NCBI RefSeq assembly: GCF_002946355.1
Contig: NZ_PKOZ01000001.1
Location: 938,130-1,002,129 of the forward strand
Direction: 5' to 3'
DNA length: 64,000 nucleotides
DNA from: Pradoshia eiseniae
GTDB lineage: Bacteria > Bacillota > Bacilli > Bacillales > Pradoshiaceae
Below the pieces are notes generated by a model, which saw only the letters and a program-made list of their open reading frames with translations, ran no database searches and was not told where the DNA came from. Of this stretch, positions 37,054-44,578 are shown in pieces (position 1 is the first letter of the stretch; each line of letters opens with the position of its first letter). A program made the translations under genes and the position numbers.

Positions 37054-38538
37054 ATGAAGCAGTGGAGAATTGGTGTCGCTTTTTTTTATCATGAGTCCCA
37101 TAGCTTCGTCCGTGAGAAGACAACGATCGAAGATTTTAAAAGGGAAGGTTTTTTCAAGGGGCAGGAAATTGTGGATGTGTATACTGGCACAAAGACAGAG
37201 GTTGGCGGTTTTCTAGATGAATTAGCGCTGGATGAGCGATTTTCGGTTGTTCCTCTTCAATGTGCTGCAGCCATTCCTTCTGGGGTGGTCACATTTGAGA
37301 CCTATGAAGAGATCGAGGCAGGGCTTCTTAAGGAGCTAAAGACTGCCGGTCAACTCGATGGACTCTTGCTTGCCCTCCATGGAGCGATGGTTGTTGAAGG
37401 ACTTGAAAACGCAGAGATGAGTTTGATTAATGCAATCAGGGAGGAGATTGGAGAAAGCATCCCATTTGCGACAACGCTTGATATGCATGCTAATATAAGT
37501 CCGTTGCTGACAGAATGCTCTCCTTATCATTTTGGCTTTAAAACATATCCGCATATTGATATGTATGAACAAGGGAGAAGAGCCGCTTCCGCTATTATGA
37601 AGCACCTCGGACAAAGAAAATTGTACGAAGCCGCTTGCATTAAACTGCCCATGCTACTTCCCTCGGTTAATATGAGAACAGAAGAGGGGCCGATGAAGCG
37701 AATGATGGTAATGGCTGAACAGTACGAAAGGGAACCTGACATCTTAGCTGTCTCGGTATTTGGCGGGTTTCCTTATGGGGATGTAAAGGACGCGGGTGCA
37801 TCGGTTTTAGTCATCGCCAAGGATAAGGAGCGGGCTCAGACCGTGGCGAGTAGCATAGGGGAATACTATTGGGGGATTCGCCAGGAGTTCCTGGTCAATC
37901 TTCCTTCAATTAATGAGGCCATCGATATGATTTCCGAGCTAGAAGAAGAAAAGCCCATTGTACTTGCAGATATAGCGGATAATCCATTAAGCTGTGGAAG
38001 CGGAGATACAACCTTGCTGATTGAAGCCTTTTTGAACACGGATCTAAAAAAAGCATTAATCGGGCCAATCGCCGATCGAGAGACGTTCGAGCAATGCCGC
38101 AAAGCCGGGAAAGGAGCACGCTTAAAACTGTCTCTTGGCGGCAAGCATTATCCTGAATTTGGACGTCCTGTCGGTTTGGAGGCGGAGGTTCTGGCTATTA
38201 CCGATGGGATATTCTATAATAGCGGGCCGTTTAACCATGGCTTGAAAGTAGATGCACAGGGGGCCGCCTTTATTCGTTCTGGCGAAAGAGATTTTCTCAT
38301 CATCGGCCGGCCGCTGTCTGCAAATGATCCTGCATTATTTCGGCATATTGGAATTGAACCGTCAGATTACCGGTTTCTTGTGCTGAAGGCGAAGAATCAC
38401 TTTCGCGCAGCCTTTGATCCATTAATCAGCAAAGTGATCTATGTAGATGCTCCAGGAGTTGCGACAAACAAAATCGTTCAATTGCCTTTTCAGAAGATTC
38501 CGCCTGGGTTGTGGCCGATCAATCAAGAAATTCAATAG
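37054..38538 (+). CDS. M81-family (MlrC-like) metallopeptidase
   Basis: 494 residues, the typical MlrC length. Candidate zinc ligands sit in FYHESHSF, LALHGAMV, TLDMHANISPL and TYPHIDMYEQGRR; LADIADNPLSCGSGDTT and the C-terminal VYVDAPGVATNKI-like segment (here VIYVDAPGVATNK) complete the family pattern. MlrC was described in breakdown of linearised microcystin, but most homologues sit in unrelated catabolic clusters with unknown substrates. Here it follows two aminotransferases and an aldehyde dehydrogenase, so it may free an amino compound from an amide or peptide. AGAAAGGGGG precedes ATG. Confidence 0.88.
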   Translation: MKQWRIGVAFFYHESHSFVREKTTIEDFKREGFFKGQEIVDVYTGTKTEVGGFLDELALDERFSVVPLQCAAAIPSGVVTFETYEEIEAGLLKELKTAGQLDGLLLALHGAMVVEGLENAEMSLINAIREEIGESIPFATTLDMHANISPLLTECSPYHFGFKTYPHIDMYEQGRRAASAIMKHLGQRKLYEAACIKLPMLLPSVNMRTEEGPMKRMMVMAEQYEREPDILAVSVFGGFPYGDVKDAGASVLVIAKDKERAQTVASSIGEYYWGIRQEFLVNLPSINEAIDMISELEEEKPIVLADIADNPLSCGSGDTTLLIEAFLNTDLKKALIGPIADRETFEQCRKAGKGARLKLSLGGKHYPEFGRPVGLEAEVLAITDGIFYNSGPFNHGLKVDAQGAAFIRSGERDFLIIGRPLSANDPALFRHIGIEPSDYRFLVLKAKNHFRAAFDPLISKVIYVDAPGVATNKIVQLPFQKIPPGLWPINQEIQ

Positions 38539-38553
38539 AAGAGGGGAGACCGT

Positions 38554-39030
38554 ATGGCTAATAATCATAGAGAATACTATATAGAAATCCCACGTCAATT
38601 AACACCAGAGCAGCAGCAAATGATGATTGAACTAGAGAAGGATGCTTTCCCAGGCCTTGGAGCAGTGGATGAACAAACATTAGTTCCAATCGCCAGATAT
38701 GGGAAACTAATTTGGTACAAAAGGACAGGGGATGAGCGCCCGGTTGCGGTTTGTGAATGTCTGCGTGATTTCACCCAACCTGAGAAAGTATATATCTTCG
38801 GGTATTATGTCCGTTCCGACCAAAGCGGAAAAGGCCTCGGAAGCGCATTTTTGAAGGAAGTACTTGATGAGTTGCGCAAGGATGGCTTCAAGAAGGTCAC
38901 ACTTACGGTGAGCGAAAGCAATGTAGCAGCTGTTAAACTATATGAGAAATGTGGTTTTACACAAGTGGAATTTCGTCAACATGAATTCGGAGAGGAAGAG
39001 CATCGCCTTTATATGGAGAAAGAGCTATAA
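38554..39030 (+). CDS. GNAT-family N-acetyltransferase
   Basis: 158 residues. DQSGKGLGSAFLKEVLDEL is the acetyl-CoA loop (R/QxxGxG/A) and NVAAVKLYEKCGF is motif B. Comes 15 bases after the MlrC-like gene with GAGGGGAG in front, and is followed by a terminator, so it closes the five-gene operon. May acetylate an amine intermediate or an unrelated substrate. Confidence 0.85.
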   Translation: MANNHREYYIEIPRQLTPEQQQMMIELEKDAFPGLGAVDEQTLVPIARYGKLIWYKRTGDERPVAVCECLRDFTQPEKVYIFGYYVRSDQSGKGLGSAFLKEVLDELRKDGFKKVTLTVSESNVAAVKLYEKCGFTQVEFRQHEFGEEEHRLYMEKEL

Positions 39031-39037
39031 GAAAATT

Positions 39038-39081
39038 AAGCCATCCTTCGGCATTCTAACGCCTGAGGGTGGTTATTTTTT
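39038..39081 (+). terminator. Terminator of the aminotransferase operon
   Basis: AAGCCATCCT pairs with AGGGTGGTT (with G-T pairs) and GGC pairs with GCC inside, followed by ATTTTTTG. Confidence 0.7.
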
Positions 39082-39110
39082 GTCCCATCAATGGTATTTT
39101 TCAAGGGGTC

Positions 39111-39581
39111 ATGGTCTTAAGATTCTTGCGTCTTGTTGCCATTCTAAACATGTTTCGAAAATACTTCCCTGAATTAACCGGAATTTTGACAACAAATGGA
39201 TTAAGGAAGATGTTAAGAATCACCGGCGTCGTTATTATGCTTTCAGCCATACCAATCACGTATCTGGAAAAGGGGATAACCACGTTTGCAGAGGGAATTT
39301 GGTGGGCGATTGTTACCACAACGACAGTGGGCTATGGTGATATAGCGCCTGTTACTCTAGGCGGGCGCATAGTTGCTGTCTTGCTCATGTTTTTTGGCAT
39401 TGGCTGTATCGGTACTATTACCGGTACAGTAGCGACTTATCTTCTTAAAGGCAAAGACAAGGATAATGAGAAGGAATTCGTGAAGAATAAGATTGATCAG
39501 CTCGAAACGTTATCGAATGAAGAATATGACATATTACTGCAGATGATTGGGGAGATTAGAAATGATAAACGTAGGTTATAA
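39111..39581 (+). CDS. Potassium channel core, apparently missing the first voltage-sensor helices
   Basis: 156 residues from ATG 39111 (start uncertain: AAGGGG is only 2 bases away). ITYLEKG...FAEGIWWAIVTTTTVGYGDIAP is a pore helix with the TVGYGD selectivity filter; IVAVLLMFFGIGCIGTITGTVATYLL is the last helix. The N terminus VLRFLRLVAILNMFRKYFP has arginines spaced like an S4 segment, and related six-helix bacterial channels have S1-S3 before it. Here the previous operon's terminator sits immediately upstream, so those helices are absent. It could be a 5'-truncated pseudogene or a functional minimal channel. The C-terminal tail is charged and coiled-coil-like. Confidence 0.75.
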   Translation: MVLRFLRLVAILNMFRKYFPELTGILTTNGLRKMLRITGVVIMLSAIPITYLEKGITTFAEGIWWAIVTTTTVGYGDIAPVTLGGRIVAVLLMFFGIGCIGTITGTVATYLLKGKDKDNEKEFVKNKIDQLETLSNEEYDILLQMIGEIRNDKRRL

Positions 39582-39646
39582 TTATATTTAAATAACTTAT
39601 GCATTATCATTAAGCGTATTCTATTGAGGATTTTTTATTGATTTAT

Positions 39647-39661
39647 CAATAATTATTATAG
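39647..39661 (+). promoter_or_regulatory. Second, weaker PerR-like box
   Basis: CAATAATTATTATAG matches the PerR consensus TTATAATNATTATAA at 12 of 15 positions and lies just upstream of the ahpC -35, 39 bases from the better box. Confidence 0.5.
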
Positions 39662-39669
39662 AAAAAGCA

Positions 39670-39700
39670 TTGACAAACTCTTTCCTAATAATTATTATAA
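39670..39700 (+). promoter_or_regulatory. ahpC promoter with overlapping PerR box
   Basis: TTGACA (39670-39675), 17-base spacer, TATTAT (39693-39698). The 15-mer TAATAATTATTATAA (39686-39700) matches the PerR box at 14 of 15 positions and covers the -10, so PerR would block polymerase until peroxide oxidises it. PerR control of ahpCF is established in B. subtilis. Confidence 0.88.
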
Positions 39701-39757
39701 AAAAGTATTAAGTTACAAATAAGAATCAATCGTTAGATTCAACTGGAGGAAATACAC

Positions 39758-40321
39758 ATGTCATTAATTAACAAGAAACTAGAAGATTTCAGCGTACAAG
39801 CTTACCATGATGGTGATTTTAAAGAAGTTACACTTGAAGATGTAAAAGGTAAATGGTCAATCTTCTTCTTCTATCCAGCAGACTTCACATTTGTTTGCCC
39901 GACAGAATTAGCTGACCTTCAAGATAACTATGCGAAGCTTCAAGAAATTAACTGTGAAGTTTACTCTGTGTCAACTGACTCTCATTTCGTACATAAGGCA
40001 TGGGCGGATGCTACAGATACAATCGGCAAAATTAAATACCCAATGCTGGCTGACCCGGCGCACGTATTATCTCGCCAATTTGAAGTATTAATTGAAGAAG
40101 CAGGCCAAGCGCTTCGCGGCACATTCATCGTGAACCCTGAAGGCGAAATCAAGGCTTATGAAATCCATGACCTTGGCATTGGCCGTACAGCTGAAGAAAC
40201 AGTTCGTAAAGTACAGGCTGCTCAATTCGTGGCAGAACACGGAGATAAAGTATGCCCAGCAAAATGGACGCCAGGTGAAGAAACACTTGAACCAAGCCTA
40301 GACTTAATCGGCAAAATCTAA
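39758..40321 (+). CDS. ahpC: Alkyl hydroperoxide reductase subunit C (peroxiredoxin)
   Basis: 187 residues, normal for typical 2-Cys AhpC. Peroxidatic Cys in DFTFVCPTELADL (about residue 47), resolving Cys in GDKVCPAKWTPG (about 166); RGTFIVNPEGEIKAYEI is conserved. Reduces hydrogen peroxide and organic hydroperoxides using electrons from AhpF encoded 81 bases downstream. ATG preceded by TGGAGGA. Controlled by the PerR-boxed promoter. Confidence 0.97.
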   Translation: MSLINKKLEDFSVQAYHDGDFKEVTLEDVKGKWSIFFFYPADFTFVCPTELADLQDNYAKLQEINCEVYSVSTDSHFVHKAWADATDTIGKIKYPMLADPAHVLSRQFEVLIEEAGQALRGTFIVNPEGEIKAYEIHDLGIGRTAEETVRKVQAAQFVAEHGDKVCPAKWTPGEETLEPSLDLIGKI

Positions 40322-40342
40322 TTTTATACGCTAGATAAAAAG

Positions 40343-40376
40343 GAAAGAGGCGCTGAGATTATAAGTGCCTCTTTTC
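40343..40376 (+). terminator. Intercistronic hairpin between ahpC and ahpF
   Basis: GAAAGAGGC and GCCTCTTTTC pair, with CT/AGT extending the stem, and a short T-rich end. It probably lowers ahpF expression relative to ahpC rather than ending the operon. Confidence 0.65.
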
Positions 40377-40402
40377 AATACAAAGAGTAGGGTGAGAATG
40401 AA

Positions 40403-42058
40403 ATGACAAAAAAAATATATGACTTAATCATCATAGGTGGCGGACCTGCTGGATTATCAGCAGGGGTATATGCTGGCCGTGGGAAATTAAAAACCTTGAT
40501 TATCGAAAAAGGGACAACTGGCGGGCAAGCAGCGACAACAAATGAAATCGTCAACTATCCTGGTGTCAGAAAAACAACTGGTCCAGCCCTTACAGAAGAA
40601 ATGAAGCTGCAATGTGAGGACTTTGGCGCTGAGTTTGCCAAAACCGATGTAATCGGCGTTGACTTTAATGGGGATGTAAAGAAAGTAAAAACGGTAAATG
40701 GCGAATATGAGGCTCGTGCTGTCATTATTGCTACAGGTGCTGGCCCACGCAAGCTTGGCTTCCCAGGAGAGGCAGAATTTACAGGGCGCGGTGTGGCCTA
40801 TTGCTCCACTTGTGATGGGGAATTCTTTGAAGGCCTAGAGGTGTTCGTTATTGGTGCAGGCTATGCAGCTGCAGAAGAAGCCATGTACTTAACCCGCTTT
40901 GCAAGCAAAGTAACGGTGATTGCACGTGAGCCTGAGTTCACATGTGCGCCATCTATTGCGGATAAAGTCCTTGCCCATGACCAAATTGAAGTGAAATTCA
41001 ACACAGAGCTTCTAGAGGTTTCAGGAGAAGGCATGATTCAGCGCGCCCGTTTCGTTAATAATGTGACGAAAGAGGAATGGGAATACAAAGCAAATGAAAA
41101 AGACGGCACATTTGGCGTATTTGTTTTTGTTGGCTATGCACCAAAGACCGAATTATTTAAAGGAATCGTCGAAATGGACCAGCATGGCTATATTGTGACA
41201 GATGAGGAGATGCGCACAAATGTAAAAGGTGTGTATGCAGTTGGTGATCTTCGTCCAAAATCCCTGCGCCAAGTCATCACAGCGGTTGCGGATGGAGCGA
41301 TTGCTGGTACTGACGTTCAAAAGTACGTTGCTGAGGAAAAAGAGCGCCTAGGTATTACTGAAGAGCCAGAAGAAGAAAAGCCAGCTAAGAAGGAAGAAAC
41401 AAAGCAGGCTGCTGCTAATGGCTCAAAATCTTTCTTAAATGATGCTATTCGCGGTCAGTTAACAGGAATTTTCGCACGGATGGAAAGCGATGTAACCCTA
41501 GTATCGATCGTAGATGAAAGCATGCCGAAATCGGTGGAGCTGCGCGATTTCTTAACAGAAATTGCTGAGCTTGGTGATAAGGTTCACTTAGAGCTTCATA
41601 AGAAGGGTGAAAACACCGAGGTTGAGGAAAAGATCAATGCTGATAAATATCCGGTTGTCGCTCTATTGAACCAAAGCGGTGAATATAGCGGTGTGAAATT
41701 CCATGGAGTGCCAGGCGGTCATGAGCTGAATTCCTTCATCCTCGCAATCTATAATCTGGCTGGCCCTGGCCAAGCGCTAGATGCGGATATCGCTGAGTCG
41801 ATTAAAGCAATTGATAAAAATGTGAACATAAAAGTCATGGTATCTCTCGCTTGCCATTATTGCCCGGATGTGGTCGTCGGTGCGCAAAGAATTGCCATCT
41901 TAAATGAGCATGTTGAAGCGGAAATGGTGGATATCAGCCAGTTCCCTGAATTGAAAACAAAATACAAGGTCATGAGTGTCCCTGCCATGATCATCAATGA
42001 CAAGGACGTTATTTTCGGTGCCAAGAAAATCAACGAAATCATTGACGCAGTAAAATAA
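40403..42058 (+). CDS. ahpF: AhpF-type peroxiredoxin reductase with permuted domain order
   Basis: 551 residues. The thioredoxin-reductase-like part comes first (about 1-310): FAD motif GGGPAGLSAGVYAGR, the redox pair YCSTCDGEFF, NAD loop GAGYAAAEEA and VYAVGDLR. A Glu/Lys/Pro/Ala-rich linker (about 311-345) joins it to a tandem thioredoxin-fold region (about 346-551) with SLACHYCPDVV, equivalent to the CHNC active site of the AhpF N-terminal domain. In classical AhpF this region precedes the reductase, so the order is inverted. Should pass electrons from NADH through FAD and both CxxC pairs to AhpC. Confidence 0.9.
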   Translation: MTKKIYDLIIIGGGPAGLSAGVYAGRGKLKTLIIEKGTTGGQAATTNEIVNYPGVRKTTGPALTEEMKLQCEDFGAEFAKTDVIGVDFNGDVKKVKTVNGEYEARAVIIATGAGPRKLGFPGEAEFTGRGVAYCSTCDGEFFEGLEVFVIGAGYAAAEEAMYLTRFASKVTVIAREPEFTCAPSIADKVLAHDQIEVKFNTELLEVSGEGMIQRARFVNNVTKEEWEYKANEKDGTFGVFVFVGYAPKTELFKGIVEMDQHGYIVTDEEMRTNVKGVYAVGDLRPKSLRQVITAVADGAIAGTDVQKYVAEEKERLGITEEPEEEKPAKKEETKQAAANGSKSFLNDAIRGQLTGIFARMESDVTLVSIVDESMPKSVELRDFLTEIAELGDKVHLELHKKGENTEVEEKINADKYPVVALLNQSGEYSGVKFHGVPGGHELNSFILAIYNLAGPGQALDADIAESIKAIDKNVNIKVMVSLACHYCPDVVVGAQRIAILNEHVEAEMVDISQFPELKTKYKVMSVPAMIINDKDVIFGAKKINEIIDAVK

Positions 42059-42066
42059 TCATACAG

Positions 42067-42104
42067 AAAGACCCAGCTTTTATCTGAAAGCTGGGTCTTT
42101 TTTT
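42067..42104. terminator. Bidirectional terminator after ahpF
   Basis: AAAGACCCAGCTTT and AAAGCTGGGTCTTTTTTT form a 14-bp stem with a 6-base loop; serves ahpF (+) and overlaps the end of the reverse-strand gene at 42080. Confidence 0.88.
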
Positions 42105-42463
42105 CGTACGGTTTTAATTAGAAGAATGAGTGAAAGAATAATCGTGGCTGCAAATAGGATATAAGCAGTTAAAGTATGAAGACTCATATATAGACAGCAA
42201 GCTATTATTTGCAAAAATGCAAGTGCAAATCCGGCATATCGATTCTTATTTTTCCAATTTCCCTTACTAACAATAAGCTGAAGGGTGATGATATTGCATA
42301 CGAGAAGAAAGGCGACAGATAATGTGATATCCCAGTTCGAGATGACCGTTCCAGGACTATATGCGAAAAGAAGGTAAATGGCTATTGGCAAAGCCAAAAG
42401 ATTAATAAGAATAATAAGCAGAGACAAAAATACCTTTATCCCAAAAACTCGCAAAACGTTCAT
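42080..42463 (-). CDS. Small membrane protein of unknown function
   Basis: 127 residues from ATG 42463, eight bases after AGGAGG; a GTG at 42472 would overlap that site. Four hydrophobic helices (about residues 9-30, 44-62, 73-92 and 95-112) with short loops and a basic C terminus (KTVRKKDPAFR). No family recognised. The last codons lie in the ahpF terminator. Monocistronic as far as visible. Confidence 0.75.
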   Translation of the reverse strand: MNVLRVFGIKVFLSLLIILINLLALPIAIYLLFAYSPGTVISNWDITLSVAFLLVCNIITLQLIVSKGNWKNKNRYAGFALAFLQIIACCLYMSLHTLTAYILFAATIILSLILLIKTVRKKDPAFR

Positions 42464-42732
42464 GCCGTTCACCTCCTTTATTACTTATTATTTTCCGCTA
42501 ATCTTTTCATACCATTCATCTAATAAAAGAAAATTGAACTAGCCTATGGATGGCAGTTCGGCGCGAGAGGAAAGTGACTATAAAGGAGACAGCCAGAGGA
42601 ACGCTTAAACAGCGAAAGACGGCTTATCGCTGTAATGAATAAGAAGTAAACATGAAGGAAATCAAAATTCTTCATTGAGAGAATAAAAAAGCGGGAAGTG
42701 CGCATGGGATCTCCTTAAAAGAATGAATCTAG
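42464..42732. other. Intergenic, nothing recognised
   Basis: No convincing gene or element on either strand. A 20-codon frame starting at the ATG near 42546 lacks a ribosome binding site. Confidence 0.4.
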
Positions 42733-42996
42733 GTGTTCGAGGTCATGGAATTTTGCTGGCATAAAGGAGACAAGAGGAGTCGAAGAGAGGGACTGTTTAA
42801 AAGTCAGGGCACGGACCTGGCCATTCCTATTCACAGGTATAAAGAAATTGTGGAGGAAAACTATCTGACCAGCATTCTATCCGTGGTTTGCATCTATTTG
42901 GCGCTAATTAAGAAGAGTAATGTTGAACTTTATGATTTTAACAACGCCGTTTTCAAACTAGAAATCCTGAGGAAAGGCAATAAGGAGCAGGCTTGA
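42733..42996 (+). CDS. Hypothetical protein, doubtful
   Basis: Up to 87 residues from GTG 42733, or about 83 from the ATG at 42745. No good ribosome binding site. The protein looks plausible (soluble start, helix LTSILSVVCIYLALIKKSN, charged end), but no family is recognised; it may be a gene remnant. Confidence 0.35.
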   Translation: MFEVMEFCWHKGDKRSRREGLFKSQGTDLAIPIHRYKEIVEENYLTSILSVVCIYLALIKKSNVELYDFNNAVFKLEILRKGNKEQA

Positions 42997-43051
42997 ATAG
43001 TGAAGAGGCAGATGTATGGAAGGATATAGTTAATGTTGGGCGGACCATATA

Positions 43052-43546
43052 TCATGATAAATATTTGATACAGCTTAGGTCATAGATGGTGATTTCTTCA
43101 TAATAACCGTGGTGATCATTATGGCTAATGACAATTCCTTTGTAATTCTTGTTCATTAACAATTCTTGAAGCATATTGCCGATATTGTACTCCAAATCAC
43201 GTATATATTTTTTCATAAATGTTCGGTTATTGTTGCTAAGGTTATGAATCTTATCATATAAAACATCATACATATAGGCTTTTATCGTCTTGTGCGGATA
43301 TATGAGGTCGCCCGCTACAGAATTGTATAAATCCTGATATTCCTCATGGGTGACTTCCAAAAATTCATCCGTATCTACCTTGAATGTAATAATGCTATTC
43401 CCGAATTTTTGTGCCAATGTCTTTCTCGTTGTGGCATAAATAGCGTCACCGTTTTGTTTTCCGAAATTAAAATTCGTGTCGAGATTAAGGCCATTGTCCA
43501 TGATACTCTCATGATTCATTTTGGTTGTTCCGTGATAGGCAATAAT
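43052..43546 (-). CDS. Hypothetical protein with YHGTT start, possible ADP-ribosyltransferase-like fold, probable AUU start
   Basis: The first ATG (43519) has no ribosome binding site. In the same frame GGAGGTGAT (43560-43552) precedes an ATT at 43546-43544 by 9 bases, and the added residues read IIAYHGTTK. Starting there gives 164 residues with YHGTTKMNHESIMDNGLNLD followed by GDAIYATTRKTL, the layout of ADP-ribosyltransferase-like domains (YHGT..., Ile-rich helix, then YxTT). The family call is tentative. AUU starts are rare (infC is the known case), so either the gene is regulated at initiation or the start codon was mutated. Confidence 0.6.
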   Translation of the reverse strand: MIAYHGTTKMNHESIMDNGLNLDTNFNFGKQNGDAIYATTRKTLAQKFGNSIITFKVDTDEFLEVTHEEYQDLYNSVAGDLIYPHKTIKAYMYDVLYDKIHNLSNNNRTFMKKYIRDLEYNIGNMLQELLMNKNYKGIVISHNDHHGYYEEITIYDLSCIKYLS

Positions 43547-43648
43547 ATTACATCACCTCCGTTAATGTTTTCCTCTTTTCTATCATATACTTATTATACC
43601 ATATTTTTCATATTAATGTTTTGGGAATAAAAAGTAAGGAGGAAGTGG

Positions 43649-44578
43649 ATGGTTGAACAATTCGAATGCATGGATTGCGGCAAGGTTTATAAGGTGAGAG
43701 ACTTCATTGTTTTTTGCCCATGCGGGGGGATTTCTTGGTCTGCGTCATGGAAGAAGCCGCTTGTAACTTCAGACATCCTGCATGAAATGGCAAGCCTGTG
43801 GAGGTATAAAGAGTACCTGGGCCTTGAAGATAAAGTGGAATGGAGAGAAGTGACGATGGGAGAAGGATTTACTCCCTTAATTACCCTCGACCTCGACAAT
43901 CCCTCCATTTTGCTGAAGCTAGAGTTTTTGTCTCCGATGTCTGGCATTCGAGATAGGGGATATGCGGTATTGGCAGCCATGCTGAAGTATTCGGACATCG
44001 AGGAATCAAGGATAGATCCGACAAAAGCAAATGATCGTATGGCTTGGCATACCTATATGCGCAGAGCTCGTCTAAAAGAGGTTCCAGACAAGAGAGTGGA
44101 AGGGGACACTGAACCTATCTATCATCCATTTTTCTTATCGGGCATTCAAACGTATGCCTTTGAAATATGGGAGCAGCTTTCAGGAAAGAAGCTCGAGTTT
44201 CTCGTATTACCGGCAAACGACCCTTCCTTTATCCTCGGCGTCTTCTTTGGATTTAAACGATTAGTCGAATCTGAATGCATGGAGGGTTATCCTGTTTTTC
44301 TCCTTATGGAAAAAGAGGATTCATCAAAAGAGCAGCAGCCTGATGTTGTGAATGACCAAATCATGAAGGTACTAGATTTAACCAATGGAAAAAGGCTCAG
44401 CGTTGCTCAAGCAGAAATCACTCAAGCACAAAAGGCGCTCAATTCTCGTGCAATCAAAAACAATGAGGATGATGCTGTCCTCTATGCAGGGTTTATGAGA
44501 TATTATCGAGACAATTCTATCAAAGACCAGCTCGCCGTTTTGCCCATCGGATATAAGAATGGAGGGGTTGAAGCGTGA
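43649..44578 (+). CDS. Threonine-synthase-like pseudoenzyme
   Basis: 309 residues. The start matches threonine synthase: ECMDCGKVY and FCPCGG zinc-type cysteines, then MGEGFTPLI and LLKLEFLSP. At the PLP-lysine motif (GSFKDRG in the family) this protein has SGIRDRG, so the Schiff-base lysine is Arg. About 60-70 residues that carry the GNTSAS phosphate-binding loop are missing, and the later GNGG loop is replaced by NDPS in VLPANDPSFILGVFFGFKRL. It cannot be a normal PLP enzyme, yet the frame is intact. Ends overlapping the cyclase gene (GTGA at 44575), implying coupled expression and a non-catalytic role. AAGGAGG precedes ATG. Confidence 0.8.
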   Translation: MVEQFECMDCGKVYKVRDFIVFCPCGGISWSASWKKPLVTSDILHEMASLWRYKEYLGLEDKVEWREVTMGEGFTPLITLDLDNPSILLKLEFLSPMSGIRDRGYAVLAAMLKYSDIEESRIDPTKANDRMAWHTYMRRARLKEVPDKRVEGDTEPIYHPFFLSGIQTYAFEIWEQLSGKKLEFLVLPANDPSFILGVFFGFKRLVESECMEGYPVFLLMEKEDSSKEQQPDVVNDQIMKVLDLTNGKRLSVAQAEITQAQKALNSRAIKNNEDDAVLYAGFMRYYRDNSIKDQLAVLPIGYKNGGVEA

